From assembly GCA_050049775.1 (NCBI GenBank), contig JASFVP010000055.1, positions 1 to 23,855 on the forward strand: 23,855 nt of DNA, written 5' to 3'. This DNA is from JABDQZ01 sp050049775 (GTDB lineage Bacteria > Pseudomonadota > Gammaproteobacteria > Chromatiales > Chromatiaceae). A program made the translations under genes and the position numbers. Below are positions 15,478 to 22,129 of this stretch, piece after piece. Positions within the stretch are counted from its first letter, which is position 1; every line of letters begins with the position of its first letter. The notes below the pieces were generated by a model. That model had not been told where the DNA came from, searched no databases, and was given only the letters and a program-made list of their open reading frames with translations.

Positions 15478-17295
15478 ATGCCCCCAGCCAGTATTCAAAT
15501 CGGCAGCCTGGTGCTGTACAAAATCCGTCCGGCCATTGTCACCGATGTCGGTGAGAAAATTACCATCCAGCTGGAAGGTGACAAGGCCAAACGCGTGCGC
15601 GACAAGGACATCGCCTTGCTGCATCCCGGCCCGGTCAGGCACTTGCGCGACCTGGAAAGCCGTGAGGCGGAAATCGCCGAAACCTGGGAACTGCTCGAAG
15701 GCGAAACCAGCAGCCTGCCGGAGCTGAGCGAACTGCTGTACGAAAGTTATACACCCGAGACCGCCTGGTCGGCCTGGCAGTACGTCAGTGAAGGACTGTA
15801 CTTTGAAGGCACGCCGGAGCAGATCATCCGGCGCAGCGCCGAGCAGGTCGAAACCGACCTCAACCAGTTGCGCGAAAAACAGTTGCAGGAAGAGCAGGAG
15901 CAGCAGTTCTACGCCAATATCCAGTCGGCCAGCCTGACCGAAGACGACCGCAAGCGCCTGGCCGAAGTTGAGCAACTGGCGCTGGGTATGACGGAAAAAA
16001 GCAACATCCTCAGGCAGCTCGACATCAAGCAGACCATGGCGAGCGCACACCAGTTTCTGATCAAGTGCGGTTACTGGGATGCCGAGCACAATCCCTATCC
16101 GCAACGCATCGGCATCCGGCTCGACCAGCCGCAATTGCACGTCGGCGAACTGCCACATGAAGTCCGCCAGGATTTGACCGACATGCCGGCCTACGCCATC
16201 GACGATGCCGGCAGCAATGACCCGGACGATGCCATCAGTTTTGCGGACGGGCGCATCTGGGTGCATGTCTCTGATGTGGCCGCACTGGTGGCGACCGACA
16301 CCGAGCTGGATCTGGAGGCCCGTGCCCGCGCCGCCAACTTGTACCTGCCGGATCGGCTGGTGCACATGCTGCCACAGCCAGTCACCGAGCAGCTGGGGCT
16401 GGGCCTGCAGGAAGAATCGCCGGCCCTGACGATCAGCTTTCGCCTCGATGAGCAGGCGCAATTGCAGGATATCCGGATCACACCCAGCACGATCCGGGCG
16501 ACCCGTATGACCTACGAAGACGCCAATGTCGATTTGCCGGATTCGCTGGTGCCACTACAGCAAGCCTGCGAGCAGTTCCGCCAGAAAAGGCTGGCCAACA
16601 ACGCCGCCGAGATCGACCTGCCGGAAGTCAGTGTGCGCGTGGTCGACGGCCAGGTCGTCATCAAGCCGCTGAATCGCATCGACAGCCGCCAGATGGTCAG
16701 CGAAGCCATGCTCATGGCCGGTCATGCGGTGGCAAAATTCTGCCAGCAAAACGACATCGCCATTCCGTACGCCGGCCAGCCGCAGCCCGACGAACTGCGC
16801 AACCCGCAAAGCCCGGCGCAGATGTATGCCTATCGTCGTCTGTTCAAGGCGAGCAAATCCAGCCTGCAGCCGGAGCCGCACTTCGGCCTCGGCCTGGAAC
16901 CCTATTGCCGCGCCACCAGCCCGATGCGCCGCTATCTCGATCTGGTCACGCACCAACAGGTCCGCCGATTCATCAGCGATGCACCGGTACTGTCGGTCGA
17001 TGAACTGGCGCAACAGATCAGCGGTGTCGATCAGGCCGCTGCTGCCATCCGTCGCGCCGAGCGTTTTTCCAACCTGCACTGGAAGCTGGTGTATTTTCGC
17101 CAGAACCCGGACTGGCAGGGCAAGGCGGTGGTGGTCGAGCAGGACGAACGCAAGACAACCATCATCATTCCCGAGCTGGCTTTCGAGACCAAAATCAGGT
17201 CTCGTGACGACGTTGCGCTTGATGATACAATCCGTTTGAAAATCAAGCACATTGACTTGCCCGAACAGACAGCGCATTTTCAACGGCTGGACTGA
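15478..17295 (+). CDS. RNase II-family (RNB domain) 3'-5' exoribonuclease
   Basis: A 605-residue exoribonuclease of the RNase II/R superfamily, which degrades single-stranded RNA from the 3' end. It has a small N-terminal beta-barrel (IQIGSLVLYKIRPAIVTDVG, residues about 5-50) and a charged helical linker (about 120-190). The RNB catalytic domain has D242, D248, D250 and D251, with the same 0-6-8-9 spacing as D201/D207/D209/D210 of E. coli RNase II. The cleavage-site arginine motif SPMRRY is at 481-486. A short barrel ends the protein (KAVVVEQDERKTTIIIPELAF). It is shorter than RNase R (813) and RNase II (644) and lacks a clear cold-shock pair, so it is not called rnb or rnr. No ribosome-binding site is seen before ATG 15478. 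A small gene and a membrane-anchored SMC-like ATPase follow on the same strand. Confidence 0.88.
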   Translation: MPPASIQIGSLVLYKIRPAIVTDVGEKITIQLEGDKAKRVRDKDIALLHPGPVRHLRDLESREAEIAETWELLEGETSSLPELSELLYESYTPETAWSAWQYVSEGLYFEGTPEQIIRRSAEQVETDLNQLREKQLQEEQEQQFYANIQSASLTEDDRKRLAEVEQLALGMTEKSNILRQLDIKQTMASAHQFLIKCGYWDAEHNPYPQRIGIRLDQPQLHVGELPHEVRQDLTDMPAYAIDDAGSNDPDDAISFADGRIWVHVSDVAALVATDTELDLEARARAANLYLPDRLVHMLPQPVTEQLGLGLQEESPALTISFRLDEQAQLQDIRITPSTIRATRMTYEDANVDLPDSLVPLQQACEQFRQKRLANNAAEIDLPEVSVRVVDGQVVIKPLNRIDSRQMVSEAMLMAGHAVAKFCQQNDIAIPYAGQPQPDELRNPQSPAQMYAYRRLFKASKSSLQPEPHFGLGLEPYCRATSPMRRYLDLVTHQQVRRFISDAPVLSVDELAQQISGVDQAAAAIRRAERFSNLHWKLVYFRQNPDWQGKAVVVEQDERKTTIIIPELAFETKIRSRDDVALDDTIRLKIKHIDLPEQTAHFQRLD

Positions 17296-17349
17296 CTCGG
17301 GTATGATCACGGGCTTAATCCATCAATAACGATAAAACAGGATGATCCG

Positions 17350-17550
17350 ATGACTTCCGACGAAGCTACCATCAAACCGCTCAGCACCTCGGACCTGGCC
17401 AAACCTTCCCGGGGCTTCACCCTGTATTGCGAGCAGGAACTGGAACGCCGCCGCAACAAGGGCGAAGACTTCGATGAAGAGGCGTTTCGCGCCGCCGTCG
17501 ACCTGACCATCGCCAAGCTGCAAATGCTGGAAGACGAGGAAGAGGCATGA
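17350..17550 (+). CDS. Small acidic helical protein, 66 residues, unknown
   Basis: A 66-residue protein, MTSDEATIKPLSTSDLAK at the start and acidic at the end (LEDEEEA). The middle (LYCEQELERRRNKGEDFDEE) predicts as helix. AGGA eight bases before the ATG is a fair ribosome-binding site. Its stop overlaps the start of the ATPase gene in the arrangement ATGA (17547-17550), strong evidence for translational coupling and hence a shared job with that ATPase. No family was recognised. It sits 54 bp after the RNB exoribonuclease. It could be an adaptor or stabiliser of the ATPase; that is inference from context only. Confidence 0.75.
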   Translation: MTSDEATIKPLSTSDLAKPSRGFTLYCEQELERRRNKGEDFDEEAFRAAVDLTIAKLQMLEDEEEA

Positions 17551-19472
17551 TCATCACCAGTCTCAAGGCCAACAATGTGCTCAAGTACGAAAACCTTGAG
17601 CTGACCGGTTTGCCCGAACACGGCCTGATCGCCATCAGCGGCAAAAACGAATCCGGCAAAAGCACCATTGGTGAAACCGTCTGTTTCGCCCTGTTCGGGC
17701 GCACCTTTTCACTCAGTGAAAACGAGCTCGGGAAGATCGTCATGTGGGGCAGCAACGGATGCGACGTGTCGATGACCTTCCGCATCGGCCCGGACAACCA
17801 TTACCACATCGAGCGATTCCTCGACCGCGAAGGCACACACAGCGCCAAGTTCAGCCGTGTCGGTGAAGAAGAAAACCCGATTGCACGCGGCGTCGAAGGT
17901 GTCGCCGATGCGCTGTTCCTGGTGCTCGGTTACGAGTACGAAGAATTCATCGATTCGTTTTATCTGGCGCAACGCGAAATCACCGCACCGCAACCGCACA
18001 GCCACACGGTCAAGGCTATGGCCGGCGTCGCCGCGCTGGAATACGTGGGTTTTCAGTTTGAGGACGAAATCGCCGAACAGCGCGATATCTGTCACCAGGC
18101 CGAAACCCGCATGCAGGAAATCGATGAGGAACTCAAGCAGCTCGCCATCAAGCCCGGTCACCTGAAAGGCTTGCAGAACGAACTTGAAAGCGTGCGCACC
18201 GCCGAACAGGAAAACGAGGAAAAAATCGAAAAGTTGCAACAGCATGCCGACGAGTACAAGGAACACCTGCCGGAAATCCAATCGGCGCGTGCTTCACTCA
18301 GCCGCAACAACACCCTGGGACTGTTCTCACTGCTGTTCGGCATCGTGTTTGGCGCTTTCTGGGGCATCATGACACGCATGCCGGAATCACAGGCCGGCCA
18401 GACACTGCAACAACTCATCGATCAGCAATTACCGCAGTGGAATGAACAACACCTGCAAGGCACGCTGTATCTGGCCATTGCGTTTGCCGTGTTGCTGGTG
18501 TTTTCACAACTGCGCGTACTGACACTGAAAAGCAAACTCAACCGTCTCATGGAAATTCCACAACAGTTGTCCGAAACCCTGCTGCTGGCGCACAACCACA
18601 AGGTAGTGCTCGGCAACTCGCTTATCGGCCACGACGAAGAAGGCATTGCCGAAGATATTCCTGACGATCCGTTTGCCGAAGAACGCGACAGTGACGAGGA
18701 AGAGCAGGGCGATCAAGCGCAGCCGCCCAGCGATGGCGAGATCCAGATCACCTGCGAACGCATTCACGAAGCCAGCATCCGCACCAGCGATGTACTGGAT
18801 GTCGTCAAACGTGAAATCAACGCCATCAAGGACGACAACGGCCGCATGCAGATTCTGGCGACCAATCTCGACCGCGCCATTTACGACGAAGAACAGCGCC
18901 TGAAACACGCCGGCCATCTCGACGAAGAAAAAGAAGGCCTGCAACTGCGCCATGACGAAGCCATGCAGCGAATCGCCACGCGTGACCTCGCCAGCGAACT
19001 GCTCACCGGCGCAACCAAGCACTTGTCACAACAGTTCAACAACGACGTGCGCGATCTCGTTAGCCGCACCTTGCCGCTGTTCACCGAAGGCCGTTACGAG
19101 CACTTGCAAATCAACGAAGGCATGGAAGTGTCCGTGTTCTCCGGCGAGAAACGCGACTTCATGGACCTCGAGGAAATCTCCAGCGGCACCCAGCGCCAGA
19201 TCATGCTGGCATTACGCCTGGCGCTGTCGCAGGAACTGGTCAACCGCTCGGTTGAAGGCGACCAGTTCGTCTACCTCGACGAACCCTTCGCCTTCTTCGA
19301 CGAGGCTCGCACCATCAGCTCGCTACGCGTCCTGCCCAGCCTGTCCGACGAAATTCGCCAGATTTTCGTCGTCGCCCAGGACTTCCCGGAAGAAAACCTG
19401 CCGGGGTTTGATGTGCATCTGATTTGTTCGAGGGATGTTAATACGTTAGTTTATCATGGTGGGAGTGTTTGA
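17547..19472 (+). CDS. Membrane-anchored Rad50/SbcC-like (YhaN-type) ATPase
   Basis: A 641-residue ABC-type ATPase of the Rad50/SMC class. Walker A GKNESGKST is at 32-40, Q-loop Gln at 142 (FYLAQRE), ABC signature SSGTQRQ at 545-551, Walker B VYLDEP with D578-E579, and the D-loop D585. Between the two half-sites are coiled-coil stretches (about 175-250 and 400-480). At the apex there is no CxxC zinc hook but two hydrophobic helices at about 257-275 and 307-325, separated by about 31 residues. A very acidic segment (EERDSDEEEQGD) lies near 380. The arms would be cytoplasmic and hinged to the inner membrane. B. subtilis YhaN is, from memory, built similarly. No SbcD-like nuclease is adjacent, but an RNB exoribonuclease lies two genes upstream. 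Start ATG 17547 overlaps the 66-residue gene by 4 bp. Confidence 0.88.
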   Translation: MIITSLKANNVLKYENLELTGLPEHGLIAISGKNESGKSTIGETVCFALFGRTFSLSENELGKIVMWGSNGCDVSMTFRIGPDNHYHIERFLDREGTHSAKFSRVGEEENPIARGVEGVADALFLVLGYEYEEFIDSFYLAQREITAPQPHSHTVKAMAGVAALEYVGFQFEDEIAEQRDICHQAETRMQEIDEELKQLAIKPGHLKGLQNELESVRTAEQENEEKIEKLQQHADEYKEHLPEIQSARASLSRNNTLGLFSLLFGIVFGAFWGIMTRMPESQAGQTLQQLIDQQLPQWNEQHLQGTLYLAIAFAVLLVFSQLRVLTLKSKLNRLMEIPQQLSETLLLAHNHKVVLGNSLIGHDEEGIAEDIPDDPFAEERDSDEEEQGDQAQPPSDGEIQITCERIHEASIRTSDVLDVVKREINAIKDDNGRMQILATNLDRAIYDEEQRLKHAGHLDEEKEGLQLRHDEAMQRIATRDLASELLTGATKHLSQQFNNDVRDLVSRTLPLFTEGRYEHLQINEGMEVSVFSGEKRDFMDLEEISSGTQRQIMLALRLALSQELVNRSVEGDQFVYLDEPFAFFDEARTISSLRVLPSLSDEIRQIFVVAQDFPEENLPGFDVHLICSRDVNTLVYHGGSV

Positions 19473-19505
19473 ACTCAACTCATTCGATTAAGGAGGGCTG
19501 AGTTC

Positions 19506-19562
19506 GTGAATAAAAAACCGTGTAATCACCCTGATTGGCTACCTATCAACGGAAATTCATGA
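19506..19562 (+). CDS. Candidate 18-codon ORF with strong Shine-Dalgarno
   Basis: GTG at 19506 is preceded by AAGGAGGG, eight bases away, the best ribosome-binding site in this part of the window. The frame reads 18 codons (MNKKPCNHPDWLPINGNS) to TGA at 19560-19562, and a perfect palindrome begins two bases later. It may be a leader peptide, a stub of a lost gene, or chance. No match to a known leader was recognised; the peptide is not enriched in one amino acid as attenuator peptides are. Confidence 0.3.
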   Translation: MNKKPCNHPDWLPINGNS

Positions 19563-19564
19563 GA

Positions 19565-19607
19565 TAGATAGACGCAGCCATATCCGGGATATGGCTGCGT
19601 CTATCTA
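19565..19607. repeat. Perfect 43-bp palindrome (21-bp arms, one-base centre)
   Basis: Arms at 19565-19585 and 19587-19607 are exact reverse complements around G19586; the centre reads CCATATCCGGGATATGG. In RNA this would be a very stable long hairpin. The bases after it (AACTTACTGTT) are not a T-run, so it is not a standard intrinsic terminator in the + direction, and the same holds in the - direction. It separates the ATPase cluster from the AT-rich accessory operon. It could be a terminator, a cruciform or protein site, or the trace of a mobile element. Confidence 0.85.
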
Positions 19608-19609
19608 AC

Positions 19610-19639
19610 TTACTGTTAGAACTTAGACCCTGAAATAAT
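19610..19639 (+). promoter_or_regulatory. Possible promoter for the AT-rich two-gene operon
   Basis: TTACTG at 19610-19615 and AATAAT at 19634-19639, with an 18-bp spacer, lie 32 bp before the ATG at 19672. Both hexamers are moderate matches to sigma-70 boxes. The position, just after the 43-bp palindrome and before a well-spaced ribosome-binding site, is reasonable. Confidence 0.3.
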
Positions 19640-19671
19640 CGGAAAGATTAATACTCGAAAGGAGAAACAAT

Positions 19672-19977
19672 ATGTGTAGGGACTGTAATACTATCATGAA
19701 AGCCATATCTGAGCTAAAAGATGAAGGTGTATTATCAAACAAAAAGGCAAAAGTATTGCGAAGAGGAGTTCCTCAAATAGCTGGATTCGCCGACTTGAAT
19801 GACATTGGAGTTGATGCAATAAAAAATCCAATATTGGCCGTTAGTCGTTTCGTTGAAAAACAAAGAATAATGCAAGTAAAACCTAAGAGAGTTGCTGGGA
19901 GAAAGAGGCCTATAAGGAAAATATCTTACATTCCACAATGTTTAAAGTACCCAGAAGCCAATCCATTTTGTGTTTAA
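19672..19977 (+). CDS. Unknown 101-residue protein, first gene of accessory operon
   Basis: No family recognised. The 101-residue product has cysteines at C2, C5, C90 and C100, which could make one zinc site. It is basic in the second half (KPKRVAGRKRPIRK at about 70-83), which would suit nucleic-acid binding. There is no signal peptide or membrane helix. The ribosome-binding site is excellent (AAAGGAG, eight bases before ATG). Base composition is clearly more A/T-rich than the housekeeping genes, and codons such as AGA, ATA and AAA are frequent, suggesting horizontal origin. The next gene follows after 21 bp with its own strong ribosome-binding site. The pair ends in an attC-like site, so it may have arrived as an integron cassette. 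Confidence 0.7.
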   Translation: MCRDCNTIMKAISELKDEGVLSNKKAKVLRRGVPQIAGFADLNDIGVDAIKNPILAVSRFVEKQRIMQVKPKRVAGRKRPIRKISYIPQCLKYPEANPFCV

Positions 19978-19998
19978 TGCATTTTAAGGAGATAAAAA

Positions 19999-20613
19999 AT
20001 GCCATATGGACCGTTCAAACTGGAAGTTTCGAAAAAAGCTCAAATGGTGGATTACGAGGCTTTAAATGAGAGTATTAAGGGGTCTCTTTTTAAGTACTCT
20101 AGCTTTGATAAAGAAAAGCATGATCTCTTTATGTTTTTAGTATCCCCGGTAGAGCTTCTGGATTATTCATCTTTGTCATGGCGTGAAAAAAGAAGGGCGT
20201 ATAAAAAAGCTGATAGAGTTCTTGTCCAGCTGAAGTCTCCTTCTAACGGAATTGAAATGCTTGGAATATATCCAACTACTATCGATTCTAGCAGCCAGCG
20301 AGAGCTTGATCTTGGTGGCGAAGTTTTATTTGAGGTTGGTATTCCAAAAATATTTAAGTTGAAAGTCACGAGTAAACTTCAGAACAAAATAAGAAGCGAT
20401 AGATATGAACTTTTTGCATCAAGAACTGACCGAAGTGCGCAATGGGTATTTTTAAAAGAATGGGTAAAGTCAGGCTCTCCATTTGAGATGCAGATATTCT
20501 GCCAAGTCCCTAAGTCATTGAGTGAACAAGAAAGGCATTTGCTCTGTGATGCACAAGCAAATCAGAATGGTCGAAAAATCAATGGGACGTATAATGCTCA
20601 AGTAATGTTCTAA
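19999..20613 (+). CDS. Unknown 204-residue protein, second gene of accessory operon
   Basis: No family recognised. A 204-residue, soluble, charged protein (starts MPYGPFKLEVSKKAQMVDYE) without signal peptide or membrane helix. The pattern of alternating hydrophobic strands near 95-130 (GGEVLFEVGIPKIFKLKV) followed by helical charged segments suggests an alpha/beta fold, no more. TAAGGAG sits eight bases before the ATG. Like the first gene it is A/T-rich and rich in AAA and AGA codons. Its TAA stop forms the first bases of an attC-like site (TAACAAGCGGCTC), which is how integron cassette genes usually end. A cassette-borne stress, toxin-antitoxin or defence role is possible but nothing in the sequence shows it. 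Confidence 0.72.
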   Translation: MPYGPFKLEVSKKAQMVDYEALNESIKGSLFKYSSFDKEKHDLFMFLVSPVELLDYSSLSWREKRRAYKKADRVLVQLKSPSNGIEMLGIYPTTIDSSSQRELDLGGEVLFEVGIPKIFKLKVTSKLQNKIRSDRYELFASRTDRSAQWVFLKEWVKSGSPFEMQIFCQVPKSLSEQERHLLCDAQANQNGRKINGTYNAQVMF

Positions 20614-20688
20614 CAAGCGGCTCAAATTCGCTCCGTTTCACTCCACAGGACGCTCACTGCATTCGTGCCGTTTAGCCGGGGCTTAGGA
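20608..20688 (+). other. attC-like integron cassette recombination site, probably degenerate
   Basis: TTCTAAC at 20608-20614 is the left R box. GCGGCTCAAA at 20617-20626 pairs with TTTAGCCG at 20671-20678 as L boxes, leaving one unpaired base, the hallmark extrahelical base of attC. The middle (about 45 bp) can fold imperfectly. The right R box reads GGGGCTTAGG at 20678-20687, where active sites have G^TTRRRY; it looks like GGGGCGTTAGG that has lost the G at the crossover, so it may be dead. The site overlaps the stop codon of the upstream gene, as in real cassettes. No integrase gene is in the window. Confidence 0.65.
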
Positions 20689-20707
20689 TTTTGCTCGGCA
20701 TCACCGA

Positions 20708-21526
20708 ATGCACAAGAAGCTTCTACACAAAGGCGACATTGTCGAATTCTTTCATCGGCACGTTGTGCCAATCTATTTTGATTTCGAAAAGAACGGCGAA
20801 CACACATGCTTCTTAATCACCTCTTTCGTGCTGTCCGTTTACGATCAGTGGTTTCTCGTTACCGCTGGTCACTGCATTGAAGATATCGAAAAACTTAAAA
20901 CGCACGGGTATACACTTCGAAAATGTCGGCTCATAGATAGCATGGGAGCTGGTGCCGAGCATTGGTTTCCTATCCCCTTTGGCTGGGATTCTGCAGCCCC
21001 AACCAAAATGTGTTACGACGAAGCTTACGACTACGGGCTAATTTTTCTCGACGACAATATAGTCGAACTGCTGCAGTCCAATTCCATAATTCCAATGGCG
21101 GAACCAACTTGGGATAAAGAGCCGTCAAAGCCGGAGTTCTATGCACTGATAGGTGTTCCGGATGAGCTTTCGAAATCCGACAAGGATTTGGCGAAAATCA
21201 CCACTACGTGGCACATCGTCGACGAACTTCCCGAGCGACCTGCAGCGTTCCAACCAACCGACGCGCCCACATTCTGGGGCCGCATTCGCCTTACTAACGA
21301 ACTTGATTCGATAGTCGGGATGAGCGGTGGCCCCATATTTTCATTTGGATACGATTCTGATGGAAATCTTAGGTACTGGCTGCACGCGGTACAGTCTCGC
21401 TGGATTAAGAGCGAAAAAGTAGTTGCGGCATGCCTAATGCAGCCGATGGCACGGTTCCTCAAGGAAGTCTTAGAAGGCAAGCATCGTGACAAATACGAAT
21501 CAAAGGGACATATGGGGTCAGAGTAA
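20708..21526 (+). CDS. Trypsin-like serine peptidase, cytoplasmic, accessory
   Basis: A 272-residue protein with a chymotrypsin-fold catalytic triad readable as H55 (VTAGHC at 51-56), D108 (YDYGLIFLDD) and S206 (GMSGGPIF at 204-211). Most bacterial trypsin-like proteases are exported, but there is no signal peptide or membrane helix at the N-terminus, so it should act in the cytoplasm. The ATG at 20708 is 20 bp after the attC-like site, the usual position of a cassette gene, and has no clear ribosome-binding site. The 3' end runs into a repeat: the stop TAA at 21524-21526 is inside GGGGTCAGAGTAAAAC, so the last residues (MGSE) come from the repeat and the original C-terminus may be lost. The target is unknown; intracellular proteases of this fold occur in some defence systems. 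Confidence 0.8.
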   Translation: MHKKLLHKGDIVEFFHRHVVPIYFDFEKNGEHTCFLITSFVLSVYDQWFLVTAGHCIEDIEKLKTHGYTLRKCRLIDSMGAGAEHWFPIPFGWDSAAPTKMCYDEAYDYGLIFLDDNIVELLQSNSIIPMAEPTWDKEPSKPEFYALIGVPDELSKSDKDLAKITTTWHIVDELPERPAAFQPTDAPTFWGRIRLTNELDSIVGMSGGPIFSFGYDSDGNLRYWLHAVQSRWIKSEKVVAACLMQPMARFLKEVLEGKHRDKYESKGHMGSE

Positions 21527-21529
21527 AAC
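21513..21529 (+). repeat. GGGGTCAGAGTAAAA-type repeat end
   Basis: The stretch ATGGGGTCAGAGTAAAA resembles, from memory, a short motif found at many intergenic sites in gammaproteobacteria, often close to REP-associated tyrosine transposase genes. No transposase is present here. It marks the boundary between the protease gene and the non-coding repeat block. Confidence 0.35.
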
Positions 21530-21589
21530 TATATTGTTCACAATTCTGTGGGCAGAAAGACAGAGAAAGTTCTCGAAATTTCCACCAAG

Positions 21590-21738
21590 CTTCCCCTCTG
21601 TTTTGATGCGTCACGCCGGCAGGCAGGCGAGAAAAACGAAAAGCTGTCTGAGCGATTGTAAATCGCGAGTTCTTTTCGTTCGCCTGACTGACAAGCGACG
21701 CATGCAGCTGAACAACGTGAAGCCAAAACAGGGGGAAG
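21590..21738. repeat. Imperfect inverted repeat, about 149 bp, MITE-like
   Basis: The outer arms CTTCCCCTCTGTTTTG (21590-21605) and CCAAAACAGGGGGAAG (21723-21738) are near-complementary. ATGCGTC and GACGCAT lie inside them. Further in, GGCAGGCGA...ACGAAAAG faces CTTTTCGTTCGCCTGAC, and the tip is GCGATT-gta-AATCGC. The whole could fold as one long stem with bulges, in DNA or RNA. No flanking target-site duplication was identified. Confidence 0.65.
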
Positions 21739-22061
21739 ACGGTTTTGGTTCTTTTGCCGGCAAAAGAACAAGAGAAAATTTACCCGGCTGATTTACACGC
21801 CGGGTATTACTCATGAAACACTGAGGCGCTTTCTGCCTCAGCAACCTATTTTTTGTTACTTTGTTTGCGCACAAAGTAACCAAAGGCGCTCCCTCCGCCA
21901 GCCCAGCCTGCGGCTGCCCTCACTGCTCAAAGCCTGCTGAGTCCTCGCAAACTCGCTGCGCTCAAACATGCTCGGACTTTTTCCAGCAGTCTTTTGCGCG
22001 GCTCGGTGGGCTGGAGTCGGAGAGGGGTGGTTAGTTAGTCAACAAAAGAACAAGAAAACAT

Positions 22062-22092
22062 TTGCCAGATTGAATTACTCTACAGATATTAT
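22062..22092 (+). promoter_or_regulatory. Weak candidate promoter for the SDR gene
   Basis: TTGCCA at 22062-22067 and TATTAT at 22087-22092 are both 5 of 6 to consensus but have a 19-bp spacer, one longer than ideal. The direct repeat CAGATTGAAT flanks the -10 (22066 and 22094 areas). It lies about 38 bp before the GTG start and is the only reasonable pair seen there. Confidence 0.3.
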
Positions 22093-22129
22093 TCAGATTG
22101 AATCAGTTGGCTAACATGAGGACAAGCGC

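Larger units (their letters stand above)
21527..22129. repeat. 600-bp non-coding hairpin-rich repeat block
   Basis: No convincing gene lies here. The block holds, in order: an imperfect inverted repeat at 21590-21738; a perfect 22-bp palindrome at 21748-21769 (GTTCTTTTGCC arm); a stem TACCCGGC/GCCGGGTA at 21781-21806; a stem CTGAGGC/GCCTCAG at 21821-21841; a stem GTTACTTTGT/ACAAAGTAAC at 21855-21880; and a long imperfect hairpin at about 21890-22027. A direct repeat CAAAAGAACAAGA occurs at 21761 and 22043. The GTTACTTT...AAAGTAACCAAAGGCGCTCC style is, from memory, common in intergenic repeats of gammaproteobacteria. It is probably one or two non-autonomous elements. Confidence 0.7.

Noticed and set aside
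15439..16461. 340-codon open frame on - antisense to the RNB exoribonuclease
   Set aside because: It is opposite a gene with intact catalytic motifs. High G+C codon use commonly leaves the antisense frame open. The product is not recognisable.
19565..19607. 43-bp palindrome considered as a second attC site
   Set aside because: It lacks R and L boxes with an extrahelical base. The arms are perfectly complementary, unlike attC, and the nearby GTTAGAA does not fit G-TTRRRY.
21486..21791. 101-codon open frame on + across the protease end and repeat block
   Set aside because: It runs through the inverted repeats and palindromes, has no ribosome-binding site, and reads as low-complexity basic sequence. 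Repeat structure explains the openness.
21748..21880. Series of short stems considered as a CRISPR array
   Set aside because: The stems differ from each other in sequence and spacing. There is no repeated unit and no cas gene.
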